DNA of 64,000 nt, taken from NCBI GenBank assembly GCA_029891385.1, contig CM057228.1, positions 36,521,023 through 36,585,022 on the forward strand, in the 5' to 3' direction. Below the pieces are notes generated by a model. It did no database searches and had not been told where the DNA came from. It was given only the letters and a program-made list of their open reading frames with translations. Both the position numbers and the translations under genes were made by a program. This DNA comes from Erythroxylum novogranatense. Taxonomy: Eukaryota; Streptophyta; Magnoliopsida; Malpighiales; Erythroxylaceae. Shown here in pieces: positions 1 to 11,355 of the stretch (the stretch's first letter is position 1; each line of letters opens with the position of its first letter).

Positions 1-767
1 TCCATTAGACATGTTTTGTATTTTAAAAGTTTTCATTAGTATTTTGTTTAATGTTTGAGAATTTAGTTGCTTTTGATGGCTTTACATCCTCTAGAAAGAT
101 TAAATAATCCTTATATTTAGATCATGCTCATTAAATTCCATTATTTTTTTTCTATTTCTGTAACTCATTCACTTTTAGCAAAACTATATAGAGTCTTTTC
201 ATATTTCTTCATTCATTATTTCCTTACAGAACATCCCCCTTCAATGTCAAACACATCTTTTGGGAATTAATCCATGTACCTTGTGGGTATAACTAAAAGA
301 TTTTAAGAAACATACCTGTTTATTGTCATAATACTCCCACTCAAATCAGTATTGGTAGGAAACTTCTCTTGGGCTATAATTATTGCTAATTAGAAACTAA
401 TTCACCATCTCCTAAATTGCTTCCATTTGAATTCATTTCATCCAATTGATCTTATCTTACTGGATCAATTTGGATTCACAATCTCATATAAAGATAAATT
501 TGAAATTATCTTTTCTTGCTTTAGAAAATCATTCTTTTAATATGTGGTATTATATAAGGCGAATTCAATTTCTCGTTTAGCACTTGGTTCACCTTTGAAT
601 ATATATCCTTTACAATGTTCGAAATATATTTCAAAGATATTCTTCTTCCCACTTGAACCTAATTTCCAAGCCTATATGAGGGACTGTGAATGAAGGTATC
701 AAATCCTTCAAAATTAGAATGTGATTCAAGTCTCTTATATGTTCATAACTTATATGGTGTTTTATTA
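1..767 (-). pseudogene. Decayed Copia pol, integrase-to-RT linker
   Basis: This stretch continues, on the minus strand, the Copia integrase found at 1,314-1,912. Conceptual translation is full of stops and frameshifts. A weak TPYxL-like stretch near 715-760 resembles the segment that follows the integrase core in plant Copia polyproteins. No RT catalytic motif (YVDD) is visible. The call rests mainly on position and strand. It could also be unrelated AT-rich sequence. Confidence 0.35.
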
Positions 768-1310
768 GGGGGTGCTTGGTTAATAGGTCTGTGAAGGAAT
801 CAATGGGTAAGGAATGGAAAACAGGGGGTTGGTTACAAATTATCATTATAGGAATAATGTTTTTATATCCAGCTTTTGGGATTACTCTATACCCCTCAAA
901 TATGAGAGGAATGAAAATCACTCTTGAGTAAGGGGCAAGTGTCATAAGCATGATAGTCTTTGTCACGCCTATGACAAGAAGCGTGACATTGTAACTTACT
1001 TTTTTCTTTTTTAATTAAATACAATTAATTAATTAAATATAACTAGTTAAAATATAATTAAGTAATTATATTTTCTTTCTTTTAAGCAATAAAATATAAT
1101 TAATTAAAATATATTAAAATTTAATATAAAACAAAATTTTAACAAATTTTAATTTCTCAATATTTTAAAACCAACCACTATCAATAGTAATGATAATCAT
1201 TTCTTCATTTTAACCAACCACCATAGTTATAATAATTATATCTATTCTCATTCCTCACTATATTTATTCTCATTCTTATTACCATTCTCCCATATAAACC
1301 AATCGCCCCT
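768..1310. mobile_element. PIF/Harbinger (Tourist)-like MITE
   Basis: A 543-bp non-coding element has imperfect terminal inverted repeats: GGGGGTGCTTGGTTAATA at the left end, and AGGGGCGATTGGTTTATA read inward from the right end (about 14 of 18 positions agree). It is flanked by the trinucleotide TTA on both sides (765-767 and 1,311-1,313). A 3-bp TWA duplication and a GGGGYG-TTGGTT terminus are typical of PIF/Harbinger MITEs. The interior is AT-rich and lacks a transposase, so it would depend on an autonomous relative. It is inserted in the minus-strand Copia relic, whose integrase reading resumes immediately to the right. Confidence 0.75.
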
Positions 1311-1313
1311 TTA

Positions 1314-1912
1314 ATTAATTTAATAGGCGTATGGTCAAGTTCGTATTTGGTTATCAATAACACATCACCTAATAGGTGATAGGTAAATTTGTTTATCCCA
1401 TTATATTCCTAACCATTTTGAGAAGAGTTTTATTTCTCCTCTCTACACCCCCCATTTTGCTGATGGCTTTATAGAATAGTCATTGTTTATCTATTCAATT
1501 TTCATCACACAACCTTTTAAATTCGTATAAGTCCTCTTATGCCTAAGTAGTTTTTGAATTCTTTATATACTTTTTCTAACTAATTTTGAACTAGCGTCGT
1601 AGACTTTTTTAAATCAATATTATGCTTAAGATTTTGAGAGATAAAATAAATATAACTATACCAAGTATAGTCATTGATAAATGTGATGAAATAATTACAT
1701 CCTTGCCTCATTTGACCAAAATTTCTTAATAAATTAATTGTAATAGCTTATCAACTCCTTGTCCTATAATAAATGTTTTTAGTGCCATTTTATCGGATAG
1801 ATAATGTTTATAAGTAGATAATTGTACTTTATATAGGTCTTCAAAGATCATATTTAACTAATCAATTTATTCGATTTTGTCCAATATATCCAAACCTAGA
1901 ATGCCATAAATT
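1314..1912 (-). pseudogene. Copia (Ty1-type) pre-integrase and integrase core relic
   Basis: Minus-strand translation shows three landmarks in the right order. At 1,912-1,865 is NLWHSRFGYIGQNRIN, the LWHxRxGH pre-integrase signature. Around 1,712-1,605 is YFITFINDYTWYSYIYF, the first part of the DDE integrase core. Around 1,445-1,380 is RRNKTLLKMVRNIMG, matching the conserved ERxNRTLLxMxRxM stretch. Several in-frame stops and frameshifts separate them, so the gene is dead. In a live element this protein inserts the cDNA into the host chromosome. The downstream part is interrupted by the MITE at 768-1,310. Confidence 0.85.
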
Positions 1913-2480
1913 ACCATAAATATTTTTAAAAGAACATCTAATACCATAAAATAGTCCAACATAAAACCATGCCTACCATAATTCCAAAAACATTATCCTT
2001 TCCACCATTGTGGAAATTAATATTGAATCTAAGGCTAACTAAAAGTATGAAAAAAAAAAACAAGATTCTATTAAATAATGGGAATGATAAAATTATATTA
2101 TATAAGATAAGGGTTTCACTGCTATTTCTGTGGATATCAATGTTAGAGTCATCTTTACATATTTCTACCCTTTCCCATGTTTTCTTTATGGGAAGTCCTT
2201 TTTCTTTCCCATTTTAATTAGCCTTATCCCCTATTGGGATCTTAAAAATTATGAAAGGCTTTCTTTCCACTTTTCACTTAAGCTCACTATTACACTTTCT
2301 CTTTTTATTTCCAAGTCCTTGTGAGCATGACTCAGCCACATATGCATTAGTATATGGCTCGAAAGCCTCAATACATTCATTTCATAATAATAGTTGCCTC
2401 ATAGCATCCTCCATTATCTTGATATTTTTATTTTCATTTTCTCCCAATTTAGAGGTAAAGAATGTGTAATAACTTACACT
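1913..2480 (-). pseudogene. Possible decayed gag/protease of the same Copia
   Basis: This is the expected position of the end of gag and the protease of the minus-strand Copia. A weak zinc-knuckle-like stretch (HKENMGKGRN, compare CxxCxKxGHxxxxC) can be read near 2,160-2,195. It lacks the cysteines and sits among stops. No DSG protease triad is visible. A run of ten A at 2,050 and several short plus-strand frames look incidental. Low confidence. Confidence 0.3.
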
Positions 2481-2639
2481 ATCTGTGCATTTGATAAGGT
2501 ATAACCAATATCCTTTAATTTACTATATTTGACATTAGTTTCATATTCCTTAATATCGAAAGCTTATTTATTTATTTGATATATATGTCAAACATAATTG
2601 TAAAACCTTGAAACTTTCCTTTCATTAAATATATATTTT

Positions 2640-5600
2640 ATTTTTAGTGACTAGTATTTTGGATGAATAGTGAATCTAGCTGAATAGTGATTTTGGGGAC
2701 CCAATCCTGAAATATTGAAAAATATTCATAATAAGTATTAGAGTTTAATGATACTGAAAGAAATAAAAAAATAAGTTCGATTGGATGGATTTCGAGAGTT
2801 CCAAAAGTTTAGGACTAAAATGCCCATTTTTGGAAAATAATGTGTATAAATGATTTTTAAACCCATTCTAATTTTTTAAAGCGTCCAATCAATAAGTATT
2901 GACCTTAATTAGAGTATTTCATGGTCAATTTGATAACAAGATGGCTATAAAACATTTTCATAATTTAATTCGATTAGTTGATGAATTAAATTCAATGAAG
3001 GGGCGTTTGGTCTTTTTTGTATACAATGGTGTGAGTGGATTAGTGAGTCACACCTAATGAACAATTAGAGATTTTCTAAAGGGTTAAACATCATTAATTA
3101 AATGGATGATGAGTCATTAGAGATAACGAATAAGAAAGTGACATATGTAAAGGATTAAAGAGTATAAAAAGTGAGAATTAAAACATAAGTTGAATCATTT
3201 AGTGAGTAGTCGTGATAGAGCAAAAACGAAAATCAAAAGAAGAGAGACCAAGGAGAAACATCAACCAAGGAGAAGAGGAAGAAGAGGCAGCCAGTTTTTC
3301 ATAGATTCAGAGTGGGATTCGAAGAAATCTTGATCAAGTCTACGTTTTTATCCATTTATCTAAGAGATTGAAGGAAAAAGTGGTAAGTTTTCCTAGCTTA
3401 AACTACAAATTTTTGTGGGGTTTTAAGTGGGGTTAATGGTGGTTTTTTACTTTCCATGGAATAGAGGGTTGAAATAAAAAAAAGTAAACCAAGAAATCAA
3501 GCTTGAAAATTTTGGTTAAGGTTAAGGTTTTGCAATTAGGTTTTTAGTGTGAAATGATCCAAAATTTTATTTTGATGTTTTATGATGTTCATAGCATGGT
3601 TTTGATGCTAATGAAGTAAATAAATGAAAAAGTATAGTTATGATGTAATGATAAAGTGAACATAATTAAGGGCATTTTCAGTAAAAAGGTATGGTTATGA
3701 TGTAATGATCATGTGAATGTGATTAAGGATGGTCATTAAGTGTATTTGTGGCATTGGAATTATTAAATGAAGTGTTATGTCATTATTTGAAAAAAAATTA
3801 GTACATGGAGTGTATATGGAAAGTATGAAGTTTAAATGGTTTATGATGTGCTTGGATGATGCTTGACATGGATCTTAGGTGAATTGTGTTGATAAATTGG
3901 AAAGAAAATGAAATGATAATATAAGTATGTGTGGTGAGGACAATTTGGCCTTAAGAGGAAGTGTAGTGAATGGTGTGAGCTTAAAGTTTGATTATGATTA
4001 TGGTGAATTAATTAGATGAGATAGTGTTTTGAAGAAAATGATAAGTTAGAATGGGTAAAAGATGGTATTGAAGTAATTTTTGAAGTTAGACTTTGAAATG
4101 GAGAATAATAGATTACCTTATGGAAGTTAAAGTGAAAATATGATTAGCGTATGTGTTATCTAATTAAATACTAATATCAAATTTGGTTAAGCCGAATATA
4201 TGGTTTTAATCCTTTATTTCCGAATTTGGAAATAAATGCCTAAGCGAAATGCGATTTATGTAGGTAAAGGAGAGGCACATAATACGTGAGTGTGCTTGGT
4301 GATAAATTTGCAAAATTGTTAATGTATTTTAATTGTTTTACATGAATAAAATATTTCAAAAGAATTGATGACATGTGAATTTATATTGTATGATTATGAG
4401 TTTTATGTGAATGATACATTATAGGTGAATATTACTAGTACAAGTGTGTGTTTTAGCAATATTTGAATTAAAGTTTGAAAGTTGAATTTCATATGATTTG
4501 AAGTCACATTGGAATTATGTCATTGGTTGATAAAAAGGAAATGTGTTTTAGCTTATGGTACATTGTTAGGTTTTATACATGTTATTATACTGATGTATAG
4601 CAGTTAACCTAGTGTAGGTAAGCAATGTAGAACTAACTCCATAACTAATGGTTAAAAAGTTATAGGTAAGCAATGTAGAACTAGCTCCATAACTGCCGGT
4701 TTATAATGGTTAACTTATTGCAGGTAAGTGATGTAAAACTAGCTCCGTAACTACTGATTTATAACTATTAACCTAGTGTAGGTAAGCGATGTAAAACCAA
4801 CTCCGTAATTAGTGATTAAATAATTACAGGTACGTGATGTAGAACCAGCTCTATAACTAGTGGTTAACTAGTCATGGGTAAACGATGCAGAACCAACTCT
4901 ATAACTTTATGTCTAAGAGTACTGTATGACGAAGAAATTAGTGGTAGGCTATGTCGTGTAAGAAAGTTCATGACAATAATAATGCAACCACAATTTATTT
5001 TAAAAGTAACTTGAGAAATTTGATTTTAGAAACCATATAAGTTTTGTATTGGTATTATATCATAAGAAATTAAATGAATTAGTTTTAAGGAGGTTTAAAT
5101 AGTTAAATATGGTTTGCATAGAAAAGTAACACTCACTGAGCTTGTTTAGCTCACACTCTACTTTCTGTTTTTAAAATAAAACCTTCCAGGTGCACGCTTA
5201 GGGGCTTCAGGAGCAAGGACTCTATCTTCTGAGTAGTCAACTTCATCACGTGTTGTTGTGTAGGCATTTTTGCCTTGTAAATATTTTTGGAAACTATTAC
5301 AAATCTTTGAATATGTTTCGGAATGTACTTTTTTCTAAGGAACACATGTTTATAAATGTTTTTAAATTAAATGCATGAACATGTTTTAGTCTTTTTAAAA
5401 TCATTTGATGTAACTATTTGAGGTTGCTTGTGAGTGAACTTGAAGTCTAAAATTTGTAGTTTAGAAATTGGTGTTATTATAGAAGTGTTTTGAAATTTTA
5501 TAGGGATTTTGAAAATTTTGAGGATGTGAAATTGTAACTGTTGTACTGTCAAAATTTTTAATAAAATGATTGGAAAAAACACTCCAATGTTTATATTTAT

Positions 5601-5715
5601 GAATGTTGAGTTAATGCTTTTCGATTCAAAGGGCAATAGGCCTAGCTCAACGAGAACTTTCCAATTGGATTCGATATCAATTGGAGGGCGATTATGGGGT
5701 GTTGGGCAAGCCACA
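2640..5715 (+). repeat. Long Gypsy-type LTR, family A, plus copy (limits approximate)
   Basis: This non-coding region has an LTR-like layout: a TATA-like box (GTATAAAAAG, about 3,161-3,170), a splice-donor-like site (AGTG|GTAAGTTTTCC, intron start 3,383), six tandem units at 4,590-4,925, a hairpin (GAGCTTGTTTAGCTC, 5,138-5,152) and an acceptor-like CCTTCCAG|GTG (5,189). The same series recurs in reverse at 24,560-26,427 plus 38,190-38,784, which shows it is a dispersed repeat. I could not place exact TG/CA ends or a TSD. No internal domain or open frame of note is present. Confidence 0.55.
4590..4925 (+). repeat. Tandem array inside family A LTR
   Basis: Six diverged copies of a unit containing GGTAAGYRATGTARAAC followed by AGCTCCRTAACT recur at 4,617, 4,664, 4,723, 4,781, 4,829 and 4,877, with spacings of 47-59 bp. 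Several units carry a splice-donor-like GGTAAG. An inverted counterpart array lies at 25,440-25,740 in the other family A copy. Confidence 0.85.
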
Positions 5716-7237
5716 TAGTCGTTTTAGGAGAGAGGCCTGTCAATAATAATAAGTGATCATAATTTGTTCCCTCAATTGCTACCAAAGCATATTAGTAATA
5801 CGGAGTATATGTCCTTGGCACGGTCTATCATACTTTTTGAACTCTCACATAACATCAACATATATCCTATACAAACCAAGGAGTTCCTTTTTGAAATAAA
5901 TTATATGTCTCATAATTTTTCTAAGTTGAGACACATTGTCTTTCTGAAGAACTTTTATGATTTTATATTGTGAGATAAGAGTCTCTTACTCTTGCAATTT
6001 ATTGAATTTTGAAAATTTTGTCATTCATCTTTCTACTAGCTAATGAATTCTATGACAATATTTTAAGATGCAATATTCACTTTCCTCAATCACATAGTTG
6101 CCATAATGACAAATTTATCATATGAATGTTGTTATTTTCAATTAATCGATACAATATTCTAAATAGAAACTTTAATTGTTTTCTCAATTACTTATGGAAT
6201 CAAAAGTTCACAAAGTTTTCAATCATCATCCATAAAATAGTCAATAAACAAATTTTCATTTTATTTGATGCATTTGTTTGTAAATAGATCAAGTATGATA
6301 TGTATAACATATATATATATATCTGATAAAAATGAAATATTATTACATTTGAATAAAAATACTATTCATAAATTAACAGTTGTAATAAAATTGATACAAG
6401 CAATTAATGCTATGTATGCATCATTAAAAATATACTACTCATAGAATAAAAAGTGACAAATATTCTCTAACTAAAATTTTAAAATTTGACGAACCCTACA
6501 AAGAATTAAGCCAATTAGGTCTTTAGGATAATCACTGAAGTTCATATTAGTTATTAAATTTATAATGTATTATAATTAACCACTAAACCTAAGAACTATA
6601 GACATTTCCCTTCTCCAATACTCTTTCAGAAAAGCTTGCCCAACCAATTATATGTGTTGATATGATCAGATGGAGAGTTCCATAGTTTTATCAATAAATC
6701 GCCCTATTAGGGTATAGGTGTTTTGCAAAGAACTTCATATTTTTTATGGAAGTAGTGAAGCTCTAATAAACAATAAATATGAGACCGTGTGTTATGTTAT
6801 TCACCAATATAACATATAACATCAGGTTTGTCCCAAACACCATTCAAAACTGATTTAATTGTACCTTTTATGAAATTTACACGATTTCATTGTGCTTGGG
6901 TTCAAATTGAAATTAAAGACCTCATTATAACTACTTTCCTAAAATAGATTCAATGAAAAATAGTATTCATCACTTTTGAATAATAAGTTGAAATGTATCT
7001 TACAATACAAGCAAATCATTAAAGCCTAACACTCGAAAGAGTATAAAATAATTTTTGAATGAATATATCTATATTTATTCAAATCAATAAATAAAATATA
7101 GACCAACTATTTAAGGATTAATAAAGGAGAACAAATCATATAAAGTTATGATTTGATGAGAAGTGTCCTCTCAATTTTTTAAAAACATTTAAAGATGAAT
7201 TCAAATACAACATAAAACATTTATAAATAAATCTATA
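5716..7237. other. Unassigned AT-rich stretch
   Basis: No gene or element end could be supported here. There are short frames such as 5,764-5,973 with no recognisable motif, an (AT)n run near 6,308-6,324, and much A+T-rich sequence. It is probably old retrotransposon debris, since both flanks are transposable, but I see no diagnostic motif. Confidence 0.4.
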
Positions 7238-7248
7238 ATAAATTCATA

Positions 7249-7429
7249 AAAAAGTCAATAAACCCTAGTACACAAGGCTCCCAACTTTGCGAGGGTAATG
7301 AGAGGGATATTAATTGTATGTAGTCTTCTTTTTGCATTTTTATAAATAAGTTGTTTCTGTGACTTAAACCTGCGACCTTTTGGTCGCAAAGAAGTAACCT
7401 TACCAGTTGCTCCAAGGCTCACCTTCTTC
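7249..7429 (-). mobile_element. Au-like SINE (tRNA-derived)
   Basis: Read on the minus strand, this 181-bp element begins GAAGGTGAGCCTTGGAGCAA, closely matching the start of the widespread plant Au SINE. It has an A-box-like region (TGGAGCAACTGGT, 7,402-7,414) and a B-box-like region (GGTCGCAGGTTTAAGTC, 7,361-7,377), the split internal RNA polymerase III promoter inherited from a tRNA. It ends in a T-rich tail. Imperfect TSDs flank it: ATAAATTCATA at 7,238-7,248 and AGAAATTCATA at 7,431-7,441. It encodes no protein and would rely on a LINE for retrotransposition. Substitutions in the B box suggest an old, inactive copy. Confidence 0.85.
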
Positions 7430-7441
7430 AAGAAATTCATA

Positions 7442-8859
7442 CAAGATGTAAAACATAGAGAAATAGTTAAGATTTATGTCTTTAATAACACAAGTCAATG
7501 ATTCAATTCTCAAAATAACAAACTCTTTTAATAGATCTTAACAAAGACTTTAGCTGAACCTTATTAAACTTATGAGTTTGGCCCACACTTAGGTTGGTGT
7601 CACAAAAATTTTACAAACAACTTCAAGTTCATACACAAAATGAGCTCATTTGGAGTGGTAATTAATTTATTAATTAACTAATAATTAATTAATAAAAAAA
7701 GTAATGATAAAAAGGTAAGTTTATTTTAATATTGGAATAAGTTAACTTTATAAGCAAATAAAGCTTATTCTACACATAGAATAAGTTAATTTATCCTTAT
7801 ATTTAATTATAAGCAATTTACTAAGCATCTTCTTCTGTTTTGAAACCCATCTACCTTTAAAAAAACACATAATAGTTACTAGTCTTCTTCTCATATCTCC
7901 GACCATCATATGTAACAACACTAGCAAGGATGGCAGCAGAAAATAGTGAACATGCAAACACCATCAACACGATGTTGATGGCATCTTCCGAAGGGTTTTA
8001 AGGGAGGTTAGGATTAGATTGAATCCAAATGAGCCCATATGCAACTAGGACATCATATCTCAACCTTAAACGTTAAGGCAATATGTTATGATTCATATCA
8101 TTATATATAACTCACTTTATTCTTATGTCTCTTTCCGATGTGCAATGACTCCACTTGTGAATTTCCAATATGTTTATGGGTTTCCAAAACCATTTTTAGT
8201 TTATGCCTTGCAACCAATCGATTTTGTTATAGTTTAGTGACAAAATATTTAAATGCATTCTTTATTTTATGCATGTTTAGATGTATATGATAAAGTACAT
8301 GGGTTAATTGTACATTGTAAATGAAATTATAATGAGATTATAATTATGAGATTCATATTACATTTATGTATTATCCCTAAAATTTTCATATTCATTGTTC
8401 TATTAAGACTGGAAATTAATAGAACACAAAAGACTAGCACATGCTACATTTTCCTTATGAAGGAAGTAGTCAATGTTATAGGCCAAATTATGGAGATACT
8501 TAAACAAATGTGTAGGTGCTTGTTAGAGAACAAGTTCACTGAATAGATCGATATGAGAAATCCATTTGGAACATTACTTATATGTCTATTGAATTCTCAT
8601 TATGATAATTGAATAAGTGATCCTTTGACTTGAGGTCTCCAAAGTTATCTTGTATCGGAATTGCTATGATTTGATACTATTTACGGGTCAGTCAATTGAT
8701 AGTCATTGGATGTAACGTGAACTATATGGAGGTATTTGTGTGATCTAGATAAGATTCATCACCCTAAAGTAATTAGGGAGAATGTTCCATTGTTCTTAAT
8801 TAGTATTGATTTGAGAAATCCTTAGCCAAGGTAGAATGACGTTTTGTCAATAGTTTATA
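7442..8859. other. AT-rich stretch, its right part probably an old Copia LTR
   Basis: No gene is supported. An AT-rich palindromic run (ATTAATTTATTAATTAACTA region, 7,660-7,700) stands out. From about 8,030 onward the sequence appears to be continuous with 11,825-12,741 once the 8,860-11,819 insertion is removed. Together they look like a decayed Copia-type LTR. The left limit is not visible. Confidence 0.35.
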
Positions 8860-9532
8860 TGTAGCATCCCGTTACCGATGTGAGGGCATATCGGTAAATT
8901 GGATAGTTTGAACAGTGAGTGCATTCATAATTAGATTGCACGTATAGTGATTCTGCATCAGTGACATGAGTAAATTGCACATGCATCATAGTGACATGCA
9001 TTCATGATTATTCCAACAATTAATTGTGATTATGAGTTGAATTGTGAAAATTGTGTGAGCTATGAATTATTGAGGATTAAGCGATAAGTGGAATTGAGTA
9101 GTCAATTGGTTAGATTGTGAGTTGAGTGAAAAGTGATTTATTGAGAATTGAGGAATAATTAAATTGAATGGTTAAATTAGTTGAATTGTGATTGGATTGA
9201 GAATTTAAAGAGTATTGAGTTGTATAGTTGAATTTGAGTGAGATTGGAGTTTTAGAGAAGTGAAAATTTCAAATTGAGTATAGAAGCGAGTGTTGTGTAT
9301 TTTTGAGGAATTATAGGAATTTTTCCAGAATTTTTAGAGATATGTGATCGGACCGGAAAATTTACTTAGAGACTGATAATTTTGATTTCGGTTCCGAAAG
9401 TGAGTGAGAAATGACATGAAAATTTAGAGTTATAAGTTTAAGAATTTTTGTGATGAGCTAGTGGAATTTGAAAGACTGAAATTAAGTGATTTGAGGACTT
9501 GTAGATTTTGAGTCTTGGTTGAAATCAACCCT

Positions 9533-9550
9533 TGTATATATATATAAATG
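9533..9550 (+). promoter_or_regulatory. TATA box of LTR promoter
   Basis: TGTATATATATATAAATG is followed 25-45 bp later by a pyrimidine-rich patch (CTTCCCCTTTTCTTCTTC region), the usual layout of a plant RNA polymerase II start. The equivalent box in the LTR at 56,354 is CTATAAATAGG at 56,852-56,862. Confidence 0.6.
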
Positions 9551-9925
9551 ATGTTGAAGTTAGGGTTAAACATTCTTCCCCTTTTCTTCTTCTTCCTTCG
9601 TTGCCATTGGCGATCTCTTCCTCTTTTGAGATTTTCATTGTTTCTTTGTGCCCAAGACCTAGCTGATTCTTGAGGAAGGAGAAGATGACTGAGATTTGAG
9701 AGTGATTCAGTGAGAGATTGCAGCTTGGTGGATTTCGGACGTTTACGATTTTTAGGGCTTCGTTCGATTTGGTGATTTGGTAAGTTTATTGTGTTTAAGG
9801 TTGTATTTATGGTTATTTATGGTGTTTATGGCATTTAATGAGTTAGATAGAGTAGTTGAATGAGTTTTAATGGTGATTGAGAGTGTATTAATGGCGGAAA
9901 ATTAAGTGGAGAAGACGAAGATTGG

Positions 9926-10126
9926 TCGCACGTCGCGACGTCTGGTGCAGGCCACACCGCGGCGAGAAAAAGCGTGCTCGTCGCGGCAAGCAGCAGGTGA
10001 CGTCGCGTCGAGTGGAGAAATTCCACGCCGCGACGAGGGCTAGATGACGTCGCGGCGAATGGTTCCCACGTCGCGGCGAGCGTTCCCTGTGCGCCGCGAC
10101 GAGAGATGGGAGGCCGCGGTGAAGAA
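9926..10126 (+). repeat. CpG-rich array of CGTCGCGACG-like units
   Basis: About nine diverged units such as ACGTCGCGACG, ACGCCGCGACGAG and ACGTCGCGGCGAG recur every 20-25 bp in otherwise AT-rich LTR DNA. The core is palindromic. A minus-strand frame of about 116 codons crosses the array but looks incidental. Related arrays lie at 57,245-57,465, 41,265-41,350, 42,565-42,640 and 63,260-63,405. Confidence 0.8.
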
Positions 10127-10518
10127 TGGAATTTAGATGGAAATTGAATTGGTTTTAGGGTATATCTTTTAATGTAGACCTCCAATTAAGGTGAACCTTG
10201 ATTCGTTGTGAACTAGAGAATGAGGTCTACGATAGTGGTAGAGATTGAAAGTTTGAATTTGATCAGCGGAATTTTAATTATCAAAGAGAGTCAATGTCAG
10301 TGGTGAATTTGACTTAAGAAAGTATGTGTTGAGCAATTAGAGTCTAAATTGAGGACTTAGTGAATAGTGAATTCTGGTTGTGAAGCGAGAGATAGCGAAA
10401 TTGAAATAGAATATGGAAAATCATGATCATGCATCATATCATTGCGGATTAAGACATGTGCATCGGTGACTTGATTAATTGAGCATTTAGTGATGAGAAT
10501 GTGTTTGAATTGTTATAG

Positions 10519-10583
10519 AGGCGCGTTGGATCGACAATCCACGGATATTGTTGGGACTTCGGCGAGAGCTTCGAAAGTTACTG
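10519..10583 (+). other. Exon-like block of LTR leader
   Basis: A 65-nt block is preceded by an acceptor-like TTGTTATAG and followed by a donor-like CTG|GTGAGTAAC. Its core (GTTGGATCGACAATCC) is conserved in the LTR at 56,354 (57,955-58,019, also 65 nt) and in the minus-strand LTR at 53,874 (54,816-54,883, 68 nt). In the 26,428/36,248 LTRs the corresponding block lies just downstream of the TATA box. Splicing is inferred. Confidence 0.5.
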
Positions 10584-10964
10584 GTGAGTAACCTAGTTGG
10601 TTTCTCGGCTTTTATGTGATTAAATGTCTTTGTGAATGTGTATGAATTAAGTGTTCAAGTGAGTGATATAAATGTGACATGAATGAGCTAAATATGATAA
10701 ATGTTAGTGATTGTACCAATGTGAGAGATTTATAGCTATGAAATATATGTGTTTAGATTGTGAATCAGTGAATAAAATTATGAGCAAATGTTTAATTGTG
10801 ACAAGCGAGTGAAGTGCTATGTATATATATGCTAGTGATTGTGCGAGTGTAGGGCATGCTAAGCATGATCATAAGCAGTAAATTAATAGTTGTGACTGGA
10901 GCGTAGTGATCAGAGATTTAAGCTCGATTATCAGTGTATGGGCCTAAGGTCAATAAAAAGGGAA

Positions 10965-11092
10965 TAGTGCATACCCAGAGGGCTCTCCTATCCCTAATAT
11001 GAGTGGGCAGTAGTGCATACCCAGAGGGCTCTCCTATCCCTAATATGAGTGGGCAGTAGTGCATACCCAGAGGGCTCTCCTACTTGCCGAAA
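10965..11092 (+). repeat. 46-bp tandem repeats
   Basis: Nearly identical units starting TAGTGCATACCCAGAGGGCT begin at 10,965, 11,011 and 11,057, giving a strict 46-bp period. The near-identity indicates recent amplification. The array sits at the same relative position as the unrelated arrays of other LTR copies, between the donor-like site and the 53-nt fold. Confidence 0.95.
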
Positions 11093-11355
11093 ATGTGATC
11101 AGTGAGAAAAGTGCCCGTGTAGGGACAATGAAAATGCCCAGTCACAACAATGACTTAAAAAGAGAATTTGCATACATATGCATCTGATAGTGCAGTGTAA
11201 CTGAGAATGCGTGTGATATGTGTGAGAGTTACGTGTTAGTGCAAATTGTGTATTGTTACGTTTGAATTGTGACATAGTTTATATGTGTAAATTGTGTATA
11301 GTGTTCTATAATGCGTTATACTGAATTATGAGATATATTATGTGTATATGCATGA

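Noticed and set aside
631..966. 111-codon minus-strand open frame
   Set aside because: It spans the boundary of a MITE (768-1,310) and Copia debris, and its translation has no family motif.
5367..5714. 115-codon minus-strand frame at the end of family A LTR
   Set aside because: No motif, antisense to the LTR, and not preserved in the inverted copy at 24,560-25,000.
7361..7414. Possible tRNA gene (A and B boxes)
   Set aside because: No cloverleaf or anticodon arm can be drawn. The 181-bp length, T-rich tail and flanking duplications fit a SINE.
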